Shown piece after piece: positions 25,655-35,744 of a stretch of DNA of 64,000 nt. Source of the stretch: CAYRQP01 sp964426545 (GTDB lineage: Bacteria; Fermentibacterota; Fermentibacteria; Fermentibacterales; JCC-6); assembly GCA_964426545.1 (NCBI GenBank), contig CAYRQP010000005.1:1-64000 (forward strand), read 5' to 3'. Every line of letters begins with the position of its first letter. Position 1 is the stretch's first letter. A program made the translations under genes and the position numbers. The notes beneath the pieces were generated by a model, which saw only the letters and a list, made by a program, of their open reading frames with translations, was not told the origin of the DNA and made no database searches.

Positions 25655-26836
25655 ATGACTGATGCAAAAGAGAATATCAAGGAACTCAGTAAACTCAAAA
25701 TGGGTATGTTCAGGAAGAATCACTTGCTTACCTGGGAGCACTCACTTGATGATATAAAAGCCATACTGCTTGTCACGGAAATATTTGAACAACTGCACAG
25801 AGACAAACTTTCAATGAAATTATTTGAGAGCGGGGTGGGTGTCTCGATATTCCGCGATAACTCCACCCGCACACGGTACAGTTATGCAGCTGCGTGTAGC
25901 CAGTTAGGGCTGACAGTACACGACCTCGATGAAAATAAATCCCAAATTGCACACGGTGAAACAGTTCGTGAAACCATCAATATGCTGTCATTCTGCACAC
26001 TGGTCATAGGCATAAGAGACGACCTGTATTTAGGTGAGGGAGATAAATATCAGCGTCAGGTTGTGGAAGCTGTGAACTACGGTTTCGATAATGGAATCCT
26101 CCACATTCTTCCTACAGTAATCAACCTGCAGTCTGACATAGACCATCCCACTCAGAGCCTGAGTGATCTTTCAAAGATGAAAGGACATTTTGGAGGTCTC
26201 GATGCAATTAAAAATAAGAAAATCGTTATGTCGTGGGGATATTCGCCAAGTTATGGCAAACCGCTTTCAGTCGCACAGGGAATGATAGGCTTAATGACTC
26301 GTTTCGGTGCAGAAGTAGTTCTCGCACATCCTCCCGGATATGACCTTCTGCCTGATGTAGTCGAGTTATCGAAGAAACAGGCAAAGGAAAGTGGTGGTTC
26401 ATTTTCCATTATTCACGATATGGACGAAGCATTCAGAGGTGCAGATGTAGTCTGCCCAAAATCCTGGGCATCTTTGAATGTGATGAATCAAAGGCGCGAC
26501 CTTCTTCACGCGGGTGATATGGCAGGACTCGAAGAACTCGAAAAGACCTGTCTGAAAGAGAACGAAAAGTACATCGACTGGGAATGTACATCCAATAAAA
26601 TGGCACTTACAAACAATGCACTGTATATGCATCCGCTTCCTGCGGATATTTCGGGTGTAAACTGCGAACGGGGTGAAGTGTCGAAGGAAGTATTCGATGC
26701 AAACATATTGGATACTTATCATCAAGCGAGTTTTAAACCGTTTGTAATAATGGCGATGATAATACTTGCAAAGATTAAGGATACCACAGTCTTTGATTTT
26801 TACGCATCAGACTATTATGAACCGGCTGAACAGTAA
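25655..26836 (+). CDS. ygeW: YgeW-type knotted carbamoyltransferase
   Basis: A 393-residue transcarbamylase. The carbamoyl-phosphate loop reads SIFRDNSTRTRYSYA (S-x-R-x-S-T-R-T-R pattern). DHPTQSLSDL, ALYMHPLPADISGVNCERGEV and the long central helix-loop are those of the YgeW 'knotted' group rather than ornithine or aspartate transcarbamylase. In purine fermentation it is thought to carry out carbamoyl transfer to or from a diamino-acid or allantoin-derived product, yielding carbamoyl phosphate for ATP. It is flanked by ygeY (16-base gap) and a PLP enzyme (16-base gap). Confidence 0.9.
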   Translation: MTDAKENIKELSKLKMGMFRKNHLLTWEHSLDDIKAILLVTEIFEQLHRDKLSMKLFESGVGVSIFRDNSTRTRYSYAAACSQLGLTVHDLDENKSQIAHGETVRETINMLSFCTLVIGIRDDLYLGEGDKYQRQVVEAVNYGFDNGILHILPTVINLQSDIDHPTQSLSDLSKMKGHFGGLDAIKNKKIVMSWGYSPSYGKPLSVAQGMIGLMTRFGAEVVLAHPPGYDLLPDVVELSKKQAKESGGSFSIIHDMDEAFRGADVVCPKSWASLNVMNQRRDLLHAGDMAGLEELEKTCLKENEKYIDWECTSNKMALTNNALYMHPLPADISGVNCERGEVSKEVFDANILDTYHQASFKPFVIMAMIILAKIKDTTVFDFYASDYYEPAEQ

Positions 26837-26852
26837 ATAGATAGGGAGAAAA

Positions 26853-28319
26853 ATGTCTCGGATAATCAAGAACATCGATAGGGAAGTTCGTAAGAACACA
26901 ATTCAGCGATGTCGCGAAAAGAATATTATTATTCCAACTTTTCAGCAACTTATTAATCCCGAACTCATTCCGGATTCAATTAGAGATGAGCTTAGCAACA
27001 TAGGACTTTGGGATATTAATCCGCGCAACCTCTTTCGGATTACCTGGAAGAATGAACCGGTAACTTCCGGGGGCGGTTTTGGTAATGTTAACTTTCTGGA
27101 AATTCCTCGTGAATTAACGGGGGTAGATGCCCGTATAATCGGATTGGTTGGGAAGTACTTTCCCACCGGTGCGCATAAGGTAGGAGCCGCTTTCGGCTGT
27201 CTTGTACCGCGTCTTATCAGCGGTGAATTCGACCCCACCCGCGACCGAGCTGTCTGGCCATCCACAGGTAACTACTGCAGGGGTGGATCTTTCGATTCGG
27301 TCCTTCTTGGGTGTGTTCCCATTGCAATTCTCCCCGAAGAGATGAGTCCGGAGCGCTTCGAGTGGCTCAATGAGATAGGAGCGGAAGTGATAGCAACTCC
27401 CGGCTGTGAAAGCAATGTAAAGGAAATCTACGATAAATGTTGGGAACTCCGAGAAGACCCGAAAAATGTTATCTTCAACCAGTTCGATGAATTTGGGAAT
27501 GCAATATATCACTACAGTGTAACCGGTTCTGCCATTGAAGAAGTATTTGAAAAGTTTATCAAAGGCAATGGTGAGAAACTCTCGGGCTATGTTTCAGCCA
27601 CCGGTTCTGCCGGGACTATAGCAGCAGGTGATTACCTTAAGACAAAGTACCCGAAGATACGAACTGTTGCATCTGAAGCACTGCAATGCCCGACAATTCT
27701 CGAAAACGGTTTCGGTGGTCACAGAATAGAGGGAATTGGCGATAAACACATCCCCTGGATTCACAATGCGATGAATACCGATGCCGCGGTTGCAATCGAT
27801 GATGAAGATTGTATGCGTGTAATGCAACTGTTCAATGAAGTGGAAGGTCTGAATTTCCTGAAGGAACAGGGAGTTTCAGATGATGTGGCAGGGAAGCTTC
27901 ATCTACTCGGTATTTCAGGTATCTCTAACCTTCTATCTGCCATAAAGACTGCAAAATACTTTGAAATGGGTAGTAATGATGTGATATTCACGGTGTTTAC
28001 CGATTCTATGGAACTTTACGGTTCAAGGATAAAGGAAGAACGGGATAAGAAAGGTACATATACCAATCTCCGTAGTGCTGTCGATTTCGAAGGATGCATC
28101 AAACAGCAGGATATCGAAAACTTTATCGAACTCGGATACCGCGACCGCAAGCGTGTCCAGAATCTGAAGTACTATACCTGGGTCGAACAGCAGGGTAAGA
28201 CCTACGAAGAAATTATGGAACAGAAGAATGAAGAATACTGGAGAGGTTACTTCGAAGACGAGATAGACTATTTCGATGAACTGATTAAAGAGTTCAACGA
28301 AGAAGTCGGGCTTTTGTAA
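26853..28319 (+). CDS. Fold-type II PLP enzyme (TrpB/cysteine synthase-like)
   Basis: A 488-residue beta-family PLP enzyme. The PLP lysine is Lys109 in PTGAHKVGAAFG. The phosphate/substrate loop is PSTGNYCRGGSFDS, and GSAGTIAAGDYL is the glycine loop. It is longer than YgeX (about 400) and has an acidic, aromatic C-terminal extension of about 90 residues (YWRGYFEDEIDYFDELIKEF). In related purine clusters, YgeX (2,3-diaminopropionate ammonia-lyase) holds this neighbourhood. This protein could supply the equivalent beta-elimination step, but that is inference. The Shine-Dalgarno sequence is atagggag. Fold sure, reaction not. Confidence 0.8.
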   Translation: MSRIIKNIDREVRKNTIQRCREKNIIIPTFQQLINPELIPDSIRDELSNIGLWDINPRNLFRITWKNEPVTSGGGFGNVNFLEIPRELTGVDARIIGLVGKYFPTGAHKVGAAFGCLVPRLISGEFDPTRDRAVWPSTGNYCRGGSFDSVLLGCVPIAILPEEMSPERFEWLNEIGAEVIATPGCESNVKEIYDKCWELREDPKNVIFNQFDEFGNAIYHYSVTGSAIEEVFEKFIKGNGEKLSGYVSATGSAGTIAAGDYLKTKYPKIRTVASEALQCPTILENGFGGHRIEGIGDKHIPWIHNAMNTDAAVAIDDEDCMRVMQLFNEVEGLNFLKEQGVSDDVAGKLHLLGISGISNLLSAIKTAKYFEMGSNDVIFTVFTDSMELYGSRIKEERDKKGTYTNLRSAVDFEGCIKQQDIENFIELGYRDRKRVQNLKYYTWVEQQGKTYEEIMEQKNEEYWRGYFEDEIDYFDELIKEFNEEVGLL

Positions 28320-28339
28320 TTGTAATGGCAGAGGGAACA

Positions 28340-29110
28340 ATGAAATACAAAAAATACAGTAGAGTAAGTAGTTTAGAAGAAGCAAGAAAAATACTCGATG
28401 GAGATAGAAACTCAGTTATTCTCGGAGGTACAACATTTCTGAGACTGAGTGAAAAGGAATACTCCACTGCCATCGACCTTGCCGACCTCGGCTTGAAATA
28501 TATCAGAGAAAACAACGAAACTATCGAATTAGGAGTTTGCACAACCCTCCGAGATATCGAGAGTAGCAGTATCCTCAAAGAGAAATTTGGTACATTTTTC
28601 GCCGATGCAGTAAAGCACATTATTGGAGTTCAGTTCCGTAATTGTGCAACCATCGGGGGGGCAATCTGTGGCAGGTATGGGTTTTCCGAATTAATCACCG
28701 CACTCTCAGTTCTCGATTGTGACCTCGAGTTCGACCGTGCCGGGAAGATTCCCTTGCAAGAGTTTGTTTCGGGCAAAAAGATAAGCAGAGACATCCTCAA
28801 AAGCGTATCCATCAGGATAAATAGTGGTCGGTATTCATACAAATCACAACGGAACTCTGATGCTGATTTCCCGATAATTACTGTGGCTATATCGCTCGAA
28901 AATGAGTTAAAAATAGCAGTGGGTGCTCGCCCGGGGATTGCACAACTCTCGACAGAAGGTGTAAAATACATCCCGGAGGATATGAAAAAGGGTATTGAAC
29001 TCCTGCAGAATGAGTTTACGTTCGGAAGCGATATAAGAGCAGGGACTGATTACCGGAAGACAGTTGCAGGTGTTCTTGTAGGGCGCGCGGTGGCGGAGGT
29101 ACTGCAATGA
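28340..29110 (+). CDS. Molybdenum hydroxylase FAD subunit, set 1
   Basis: A 256-residue FAD-binding subunit of the xanthine dehydrogenase/CO dehydrogenase medium-subunit family. Marks are SVILGGTTFLRLS (FAD pyrophosphate loop), VQFRNCATIGGAICGRYGFS (second FAD loop, T-I-G-G) and the C-terminal CODH-type domain ending TDYRKTVAGVLVGRAV. It relays electrons from the Fe-S subunit to an acceptor. ATG 28340 is preferred because gagggaac is well placed; ATG 28325 is possible. It overlaps the Fe-S gene by four bases. At 256 residues it is on the short side, like YgfM. Confidence 0.88.
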   Translation: MKYKKYSRVSSLEEARKILDGDRNSVILGGTTFLRLSEKEYSTAIDLADLGLKYIRENNETIELGVCTTLRDIESSSILKEKFGTFFADAVKHIIGVQFRNCATIGGAICGRYGFSELITALSVLDCDLEFDRAGKIPLQEFVSGKKISRDILKSVSIRINSGRYSYKSQRNSDADFPIITVAISLENELKIAVGARPGIAQLSTEGVKYIPEDMKKGIELLQNEFTFGSDIRAGTDYRKTVAGVLVGRAVAEVLQ

Positions 29111-29559
29111 AGATTAAACTGAAGATAAACGGTATTGTTAGAGAAACGGAAATATACCCATCGGACAATCTTCTCGATGTTCTTCGGAATATTGGTATTA
29201 AGAGCGTCAAAAAGGGGTGCGATAGCGGTACCTGTGGCGTCTGCACCGTTCTCATCGATGATACTCCGATACTTTCCTGTGCATATCCTGCGGCAAGAGC
29301 AGAGAACCACAGAATCACAACAGTCGAAGGGATTGGCCGGGAAGCCGACAAAATTATCGATGCGATTATTGCCGAAGGTGCCGATCAGTGTGGCTACTGC
29401 GGTCCGGCCCTCGTATTGACAGTATTTACTCTTAAAAAAGAACTCGAAAACCCTACTGTTGACGAGATAAATCACTACCTTGCAGGTAACCTCTGTAGAT
29501 GTAGCGGGTATGAAGGCCAGCTTCGCGGCATTCTGAAATACCTGGGGGTGAGTAGATGA
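29107..29559 (+). CDS. Molybdenum hydroxylase 2x[2Fe-2S] subunit, set 1
   Basis: A 150-residue iron-sulfur subunit. The plant-type ferredoxin cluster is Cys38, Cys43, Cys46 and Cys58 (GCDSGTCGVCTVLI ... SC). The second, helical-domain cluster uses Cys95 and Cys98 (QCGYCGP) with Cys130 and Cys132 (NLCRCSGY). Length is normal for the small subunit. It links the molybdenum site to FAD. ATGA overlaps join it to the genes on both sides. Confidence 0.93.
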   Translation: MKIKLKINGIVRETEIYPSDNLLDVLRNIGIKSVKKGCDSGTCGVCTVLIDDTPILSCAYPAARAENHRITTVEGIGREADKIIDAIIAEGADQCGYCGPALVLTVFTLKKELENPTVDEINHYLAGNLCRCSGYEGQLRGILKYLGVSR

Positions 29560-31895
29560 AATTCAAAGAAGTAAACTCATCCATCCCCAAAGTCGATGGC
29601 AGAGGGCTGCTGAAGGGCAGGAGTGCATATACAGATGATCTCGCTGATGATAATGCTCTCATTGTAAAATGCCTGCGAAGCCCGTATGCCTTCGCCAGGA
29701 TTATCTCGATTCAGACAGAAGAAGCTCTTGCAGTCGATGGGATAGAATGTATCCTTACCCACAGAGATGTCCCACGCATTCCCATTACAAGAGCGGGGCA
29801 GGGGTATCCCGAGCCATCCCCGAAAGACAAGTTCATCCTCGATGAATTCGTCAGATATGTGGGTGATGAAGTCGCAATAGTTGCAGGCTATTCTTCTCAC
29901 GCAGTTCAAAAGGCAATGAAACTCATTGAAATAGACTACGAAGTGCTCGAACCGGTGCTGGATTTCGAACAGGCAGACGGACATTCTTCTATCATTCACC
30001 CCGAAAGTGAAATTCACTCGATGTTTCCAATAGGTCTCGAGCCGGAAAAGAACATAGCCTGTTCTTACACGGACACGCTTGTACTCGGTGATATAGAGAA
30101 AACCCTATCGGAATGTTATGCAGTGGTAAAACACCGTTTCTACACTCATTCACAGCAACACGTAGCAATGGAACCGCACACTTCGACCGCATATATCGAC
30201 CATCAGAACCGCCTTGTGGTAATGTCCTCAACCCAGAACCCCTACCACACAAGACGAATACTTGGCGAAGCACTCGAGAAACCCCTGCGAGAAATACGGG
30301 TAATCAAGCCCCGCATCGGTGGGGGATTTGGGGGAAAACAGGAACTTCACAATGATCTTTTCACAGCAATTGTAACACTAAATACAGGAAAACCTTCGAA
30401 GTGTTTCTATACAAGGAAAGAAGTATTCGAAAGTACCTTCACCCGTCACGAGATGCGCTTCGACATAGCACTCGGTGCCGACAAAGAGGGAAACATCAAG
30501 GCGATGGATATGTATCTGCTCTCTAATACCGGAGCCTATGGAGAACACGCTCTCACCACATTTATGGTTGCCGGGTCGAAACTACTTCCGATGTATAACA
30601 AGGCAGAAGCCCTGCGGTTCGAAGGCAAGGTAGTTTACACCAATAAGTGTCCCGCAGGTGCCTATCGGGGGTATGGTGCAATTCAAGCGAACTTTGCAGT
30701 AGAATCGGCTATCTCGGAACTTGCGGAAAAGTTGAATATGGACCCGATGGTACTTCGCTTAAAAAACTGCATCAGAGAGGGCGAAACCTCTCCGGTTTTC
30801 CAAATTATGGGAGAAGGTGGCGAGGGAATTGCTCAGGTTATGGAGAGTTGTAAACTCGATGAGTGTATAAGGCGAGGTGCAGAACTCATCGGCTGGAAGG
30901 ACAAGTTTCCCTCGAAACAACTAAGTTCCAATAAAATCAGAAGTGTCGGGATGGCAATAGCAATGCAGGGCTCCGGCATTCCCCTTCTCGATATGGGTGC
31001 TGCAATAATCAAACTGAACGATGATGGTTTTTTCAATTTGCTTGTTGGAGCAACAGATATCGGAACAGGTAGTGACACAGTGCTAGCCCAGATAACCGCT
31101 GAAGCCATTAATGTCCCGACTAAGAGGATTGTGGTTACATCATCGGATACGGATACAACACCTTTCGATGTAGGTGCGTATGCTTCCAGCACTACTTTTG
31201 TCTCCGGCAACGCAGCACGCAAAGCCAGTCTTCAGATGAATGAAAAACTCCGTAATGCAGCAGCCATAGCACTTAAAAACGATGACCCTCAAAACATAGA
31301 ATTCGAGAACTGCGTATTCACTGAAAAGAACGGAACCAATTCCATTACCCTCGAAGACCTGTCTGCCGGTTTATACTATATGAACGGTGCGGATATGGAA
31401 CAGCTTATAGCAAATGCTTCCAACACAAGCCCGAAATCACCACCTCCATTTATGGCAGGATATGTTGAAATTGAAATCGATACAGAAACGGGAGAGATAG
31501 ACATACAGAACTATGTAGCAGTAGTGGATTGTGGCACCACCATCAACCCTAATCTCGCCAAAATTCAGGTAGAAGGTGGAGTACTTCAGGGAATAGGAAT
31601 GGCAGTATTCGAAGATGTGAAATACTCGAAGAACGGACAGATGCTTACCAACAACATGATGAAATACAAAATTCCCAACCGGAAAGATGTGAAGAAGATA
31701 ACCGTGGAGTTCGTGGAGAGTTATGAACCATCGGGACCTTACGGTGCCAAATCAGTGGGAGAAATAGGCATAGATACACCTCTCGCCGCAATAGCGAATG
31801 CAATCTATAATGCAGTTGGGGTTCGACTCAGAACACTTCCGCTTACCCCCGAGAAGATACTGAACGCAATGAAGAATAAAGAGAAAGAGAACTGA
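29556..31895 (+). CDS. Molybdenum hydroxylase catalytic subunit, set 1
   Basis: A 779-residue molybdopterin-binding large subunit of the xanthine dehydrogenase family. RIGGGFGGKQE is the molybdopterin loop, followed by CPAGAYRGYGAIQ, GATDIGTGSDTVLAQI and the C-terminal catalytic-glutamate segment KSVGEIGIDTPLAAIANA. It hydroxylates an aromatic N-heterocycle, here most likely a purine, with water as oxygen source. Together with the two preceding genes it makes a complete three-subunit enzyme. Presence of XdhC, MocA and YgfK suggests a sulfurated or selenium-loaded cofactor. No in-frame UGA is seen, consistent with labile rather than encoded selenium. Confidence 0.9.
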   Translation: MKFKEVNSSIPKVDGRGLLKGRSAYTDDLADDNALIVKCLRSPYAFARIISIQTEEALAVDGIECILTHRDVPRIPITRAGQGYPEPSPKDKFILDEFVRYVGDEVAIVAGYSSHAVQKAMKLIEIDYEVLEPVLDFEQADGHSSIIHPESEIHSMFPIGLEPEKNIACSYTDTLVLGDIEKTLSECYAVVKHRFYTHSQQHVAMEPHTSTAYIDHQNRLVVMSSTQNPYHTRRILGEALEKPLREIRVIKPRIGGGFGGKQELHNDLFTAIVTLNTGKPSKCFYTRKEVFESTFTRHEMRFDIALGADKEGNIKAMDMYLLSNTGAYGEHALTTFMVAGSKLLPMYNKAEALRFEGKVVYTNKCPAGAYRGYGAIQANFAVESAISELAEKLNMDPMVLRLKNCIREGETSPVFQIMGEGGEGIAQVMESCKLDECIRRGAELIGWKDKFPSKQLSSNKIRSVGMAIAMQGSGIPLLDMGAAIIKLNDDGFFNLLVGATDIGTGSDTVLAQITAEAINVPTKRIVVTSSDTDTTPFDVGAYASSTTFVSGNAARKASLQMNEKLRNAAAIALKNDDPQNIEFENCVFTEKNGTNSITLEDLSAGLYYMNGADMEQLIANASNTSPKSPPPFMAGYVEIEIDTETGEIDIQNYVAVVDCGTTINPNLAKIQVEGGVLQGIGMAVFEDVKYSKNGQMLTNNMMKYKIPNRKDVKKITVEFVESYEPSGPYGAKSVGEIGIDTPLAAIANAIYNAVGVRLRTLPLTPEKILNAMKNKEKEN

Positions 31896-31898
31896 ACG

Positions 31899-33137
31899 AT
31901 GAAAGCCGGCAAATACTACTTCGAATGTACTGATTGCGGAGCAGAATACTCCAAAGAAGAAGTCGAATATCTCTGTCCTGAATGCGAAAAGACCAACACA
32001 CCCGACAAGCCACCTGCAGGAGTCCTGAAAACTCTATACAGTTATGATGAAATCAGGAATAGTTACACAGCCGATGAACTTCTTCGGAAGCGGTATGAAC
32101 CACTTCTCCCCATAGAATCGACAGAGAACCTGTCTCCTCTTTGTGTAGGCAATACACCGCTCTGCAGATTCTCCTCGAAGCAGATACTCCCCCGTTTTGA
32201 AGTACCGTTTACCGTTCTTCTGAAAGATGATTCCCGTAACCCGACCTTTTCCCTTAAAGACAGGGCATCTGACATTGTTTGTGCATCAGCTAAGGAGAGG
32301 AACTATAAAACCCTTGTGGTAGCATCTACGGGTAATGCCGGCTCGTCTCTGGCAGGCATTAGTGCTTCTATGGGATTAAACTCAGTGATTTTTGTTCCCC
32401 AATCTGCACCTAGGGCAAAACTAGCCCAGATATCGATGTATGGGGCAAGGTTGATAACTGTGGATGGTAATTATGACGATGCCTTCGACCTCAGCATAAA
32501 GGCAACGGAGAAGTTCGGCTGGTACAACCGCAACACCGCTTTCAATCCCTTCACAATTGAAGGCAAAAAAACAGTTGTGTTTGAACTATTCGAGCAACTT
32601 GGCGGGAAGATACCCGACAGAATTTTTGTACCTGTGGGAGACGGTTGCATTATTTCAGGCGTGTTTAAAGGATTTGAAGACCTTCTTAAACTCCAACTCA
32701 TAGATGAAATGCCAACAATAGTAGCTGTTCAATCCCAAACGAGTGACAACCTGGTTCGCAATCTGAACAAGGAGAAGTTCATTTCCATACCTGCTACAAC
32801 AATTGCGGATTCGATATCAGTAGATATTCCGCGGAATTTCCGAATGACTGAAAAGTATATGAATACATATAGCAGTGAACAGATAACAGTTACCGATGAG
32901 GATATAACAGACGCAGCACACACCCTTGCACAAACCACCGGAATTTTCGCCGAACCTGCCGCTGCCGCCGGTTTTGCCGGGCTTTTAGTATATCAACGGA
33001 ATGTCCTCATTCCCGAACATTCCACCAATGTAGTTCTCATTACAGGTTCCGGACTGAAGAACCTCGATGCAACAGACACCATAAAATTCAAACCGAAACC
33101 GATAAAGACCATTGCTGAAGTCATTGACAGACGATGA
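31899..33137 (+). CDS. Threonine synthase-like PLP enzyme
   Basis: A 412-residue fold-type II PLP enzyme. It opens with a small zinc ribbon (Cys10, Cys13, Cys26, Cys29). The PLP lysine is Lys120 in NPTFSLKDRA, followed by STGNAGSSLAG and the phosphate loop GDGCIISGVFKG. This is the threonine synthase architecture, but the gene is buried between two molybdenum hydroxylases, three bases after one and overlapping the next by four. A role in beta-elimination or replacement on a diamino acid made from purine degradation is more likely than threonine synthesis. That is inference from position. Confidence 0.8.
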   Translation: MKAGKYYFECTDCGAEYSKEEVEYLCPECEKTNTPDKPPAGVLKTLYSYDEIRNSYTADELLRKRYEPLLPIESTENLSPLCVGNTPLCRFSSKQILPRFEVPFTVLLKDDSRNPTFSLKDRASDIVCASAKERNYKTLVVASTGNAGSSLAGISASMGLNSVIFVPQSAPRAKLAQISMYGARLITVDGNYDDAFDLSIKATEKFGWYNRNTAFNPFTIEGKKTVVFELFEQLGGKIPDRIFVPVGDGCIISGVFKGFEDLLKLQLIDEMPTIVAVQSQTSDNLVRNLNKEKFISIPATTIADSISVDIPRNFRMTEKYMNTYSSEQITVTDEDITDAAHTLAQTTGIFAEPAAAAGFAGLLVYQRNVLIPEHSTNVVLITGSGLKNLDATDTIKFKPKPIKTIAEVIDRR

Positions 33138-35287
33138 ACTCTCCCCGCAAATTCGATTCGATTCCAAAACTCAGGGGCACCTGGAAATACCTCGATGACT
33201 ACTCACTCCCCGGAATGCTACACGGTCAACTTCTTTATTCCACCTGTCATCACGGAATAATCGAAAGAATTACATTCCCCGATTACTATGACCCCGACGA
33301 ATTCACAATTGTCTCGGCAAAGGATATCCCCGGCACCAACATCGTCCCCGAACCTGTCTGCGACCAGCCCTTCCTTGCAGAGAAGGAAGTAATGCATTAC
33401 GGCCAGGTAATTCTGGGTATTGCACACCCCGACCGCAGAATACTGATAAAGTTTATAAAAGACATTCGCATAAAGTATAAAGAACTTCCTGCCCTTATCG
33501 ATGTAAAGGAGTGTCTCGATAATGAAGAGAATCATTTCGGACGGGAGATAACAATCGACCATTCCACAGATGAACTACCGGACCGAAACTGGATACAAAA
33601 CAAAAGCACCTTCTACACCCAGCACCACGAACAGGCATATCTGGAACCTCAGGGAATTATTGCGGATTACAACCCCGGGATGAAAAGTATGTTCATTCGG
33701 GGAACACTTCAATGTCCCTTCTTTGTGAAAAGCGGAGTTGAAGCAATCTTTGGAAACAGTATGAATGAAGTGATTGTCGAAACATCCGAAGGAATTGGCG
33801 GAGCTTTCGGTGGCAAGGAGGACTTTCCCAGTCTGCTTGCGGGAATCACTGCACTTCTATCATTCAAAAGCGGTAAACCGGTCAAAACAGTTCTTCAGCG
33901 CTCCGACGACATCAAAATAACAACAAAGAGACATCCATCGAGAATCACCATAGAAACCCACACAGACCCGAAAACGCAAAAGATAATGCGATGCAGAGTG
34001 GATTATCGACTAGATGCCGGAGCCTATCAGACATTATCACCCGTAGTTCTCGCAAGGGGAGTGCTTCACGCAACCGGAGGATATTTCATTCCCGATACAG
34101 TAATCAGGGGTCGCCTGTTCAGAAGCAACACACCATCCAACGGTGCCTTCCGAGGTTTCGGGGTTCCACAGGCATTAGCCGCAATGGAATCTCATATTGA
34201 CAGAATAGCAGAGAATTTCCAAGTAAATCCGGCAGAATTCAGAAAAAGCAACCTCCTCACAAAAGGAAAAGAGCTCCCCACAACACAGATGATAAAAGAG
34301 AATAACCTATCAGACTGTCTTGAACGCGTGCTGGAGAAATCCGATTACCACAGAAAGAAGACAGAGTTCGAAAAATGGAACAGAACTCATAAAGACAAAA
34401 AGGGGATTGGTATCTCCATAGGATTGCACGGCGGAGGTTTCACCGGCAATGGTGAGAAGGTACTCAACTCAGAGATTAAAATAGTCATAGACAGAAACGC
34501 AGATGTCGAAATCTTTGTCGCAAACACCGATATGGGACAGGGCGCGCACACAACCCTCTCTCAGATGTTCTATGAATCACTAGACCACCCGAGCAATAAG
34601 TGTCGCATAGTACTTCCGAACACAAGCAAAACCCCGAACAGCGGACCAACAGTAGCCTCTCGCACCATCTATATAATCGGAAATCTCATCCGTAAACTTG
34701 CACTTGATGTAAAAGCGGAACTCGGTTTTAACAATCTTCAAGAATATGTCTCATCACACATTGGTGAATTCCCTCGGGAATTCAGAGATAAGTTCACACC
34801 CGACCCATCGGTAGACTTCGATGAAGATTCATATCAAGGCACCGCTTACAAGGATTTTTCCTGGGCAGCAACAGTCACAGAAATCCTCTTCCATAAAGAC
34901 ACCTATCACATAGAAGTTATAAAGAGTTGGTCAGTTCTCGACATCGGAAAAGTAGTTAATCACGCTATCGCCACAGGACAAGCACAAGGTGGCATACTTC
35001 AGGGCTTGGCATACGCCACAAGCGAGTATTTCTACAAACCCGGATTTGGCAGACTTACAGGTTTCACCGACTATGCTCTACCCACAGCAATGGATGTTCC
35101 GGAGATAGATGTAGAATTCATCCACACAGATTCCAATATCCCGAAAGGACTCGGAGAACTTCCAATGGATTTTCCCGCACCTTCCGTCCGCAACGCCCTG
35201 CACAATGCCACAGGTATCCTTATAGATGAACTCCCACTAATTCCCGAGCGAATCCAACCCCTTTGGAGTGAGAATCGTGATAGTTAA
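33134..35287 (+). CDS. Molybdenum hydroxylase catalytic subunit, set 2
   Basis: A 717-residue second molybdopterin-binding subunit, diverged from set 1. It keeps GIGGAFGGKEDFPS, SNGAFRGFGVPQALAAMESH, NTDMGQGAHTTLSQM, GQAQGGILQGLAYATSEY and the catalytic-glutamate loop GLGELPMDFPAPSVRNA. The order matches xanthine-dehydrogenase-type subunits, and the GLGELP form differs from SVGEIG of set 1, pointing to a different substrate or position of attack. It overlaps the threonine synthase-like gene by four bases and the Fe-S gene by eleven. Confidence 0.9.
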   Translation: MNSPRKFDSIPKLRGTWKYLDDYSLPGMLHGQLLYSTCHHGIIERITFPDYYDPDEFTIVSAKDIPGTNIVPEPVCDQPFLAEKEVMHYGQVILGIAHPDRRILIKFIKDIRIKYKELPALIDVKECLDNEENHFGREITIDHSTDELPDRNWIQNKSTFYTQHHEQAYLEPQGIIADYNPGMKSMFIRGTLQCPFFVKSGVEAIFGNSMNEVIVETSEGIGGAFGGKEDFPSLLAGITALLSFKSGKPVKTVLQRSDDIKITTKRHPSRITIETHTDPKTQKIMRCRVDYRLDAGAYQTLSPVVLARGVLHATGGYFIPDTVIRGRLFRSNTPSNGAFRGFGVPQALAAMESHIDRIAENFQVNPAEFRKSNLLTKGKELPTTQMIKENNLSDCLERVLEKSDYHRKKTEFEKWNRTHKDKKGIGISIGLHGGGFTGNGEKVLNSEIKIVIDRNADVEIFVANTDMGQGAHTTLSQMFYESLDHPSNKCRIVLPNTSKTPNSGPTVASRTIYIIGNLIRKLALDVKAELGFNNLQEYVSSHIGEFPREFRDKFTPDPSVDFDEDSYQGTAYKDFSWAATVTEILFHKDTYHIEVIKSWSVLDIGKVVNHAIATGQAQGGILQGLAYATSEYFYKPGFGRLTGFTDYALPTAMDVPEIDVEFIHTDSNIPKGLGELPMDFPAPSVRNALHNATGILIDELPLIPERIQPLWSENRDS

Positions 35288-35744
35288 GTTTAATCTCAAC
35301 ACTAAACCGGTCGAAGTTGACACTAATCCTATGAAACGCCTTGTGGACCTTCTCCGTGAAGATTTTAATCTGCTTGGTACTAAGGAAGGATGCGGAGAAG
35401 GGGAGTGCGGAGCCTGCACAATCCTGCTCAATGGTAAACCTACCGCAAGTTGTATCACCAACGCAATTCACGCCCATGGGGGAACACTCATTACAGTAGA
35501 GGGGGTGGCTGAAACCCCTGAGGGAAAACTCCTCATCGACTGCTTTGACGCAACAAACGCTGTTCAGTGTGGTTTTTGCTTCCCGGGTTTCCTTGTCTCA
35601 TCCTATCACTACCTGCTGAACGATGGCGAACCTAACCTGAACAAGATAAAGTATGCCCTTTCAGGAAACATCTGCAGATGCACGGGCTACCACAAGATAT
35701 TCGATTCGATAATCCTCGCCTGCGAACGGAACAAAGTAAAATGA
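35277..35744 (+). CDS. Molybdenum hydroxylase 2x[2Fe-2S] subunit, set 2
   Basis: A 155-residue iron-sulfur subunit with both clusters: GCGEGECGACTILLNG with a following Cys, and QCGFCFPG plus ICRCTGY. GTG 35277 (MIVKFNLN) is chosen because ggag at 35265-35268 is then spaced properly; GTG 35268 would overlap that site. The reading frame runs to 35744, overlapping the FAD subunit by four bases (ATGA). It shares the set 2 order Mo, Fe-S, FAD, which is the reverse of set 1 (FAD, Fe-S, Mo). Confidence 0.9.
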   Translation: MIVKFNLNTKPVEVDTNPMKRLVDLLREDFNLLGTKEGCGEGECGACTILLNGKPTASCITNAIHAHGGTLITVEGVAETPEGKLLIDCFDATNAVQCGFCFPGFLVSSYHYLLNDGEPNLNKIKYALSGNICRCTGYHKIFDSIILACERNKVK

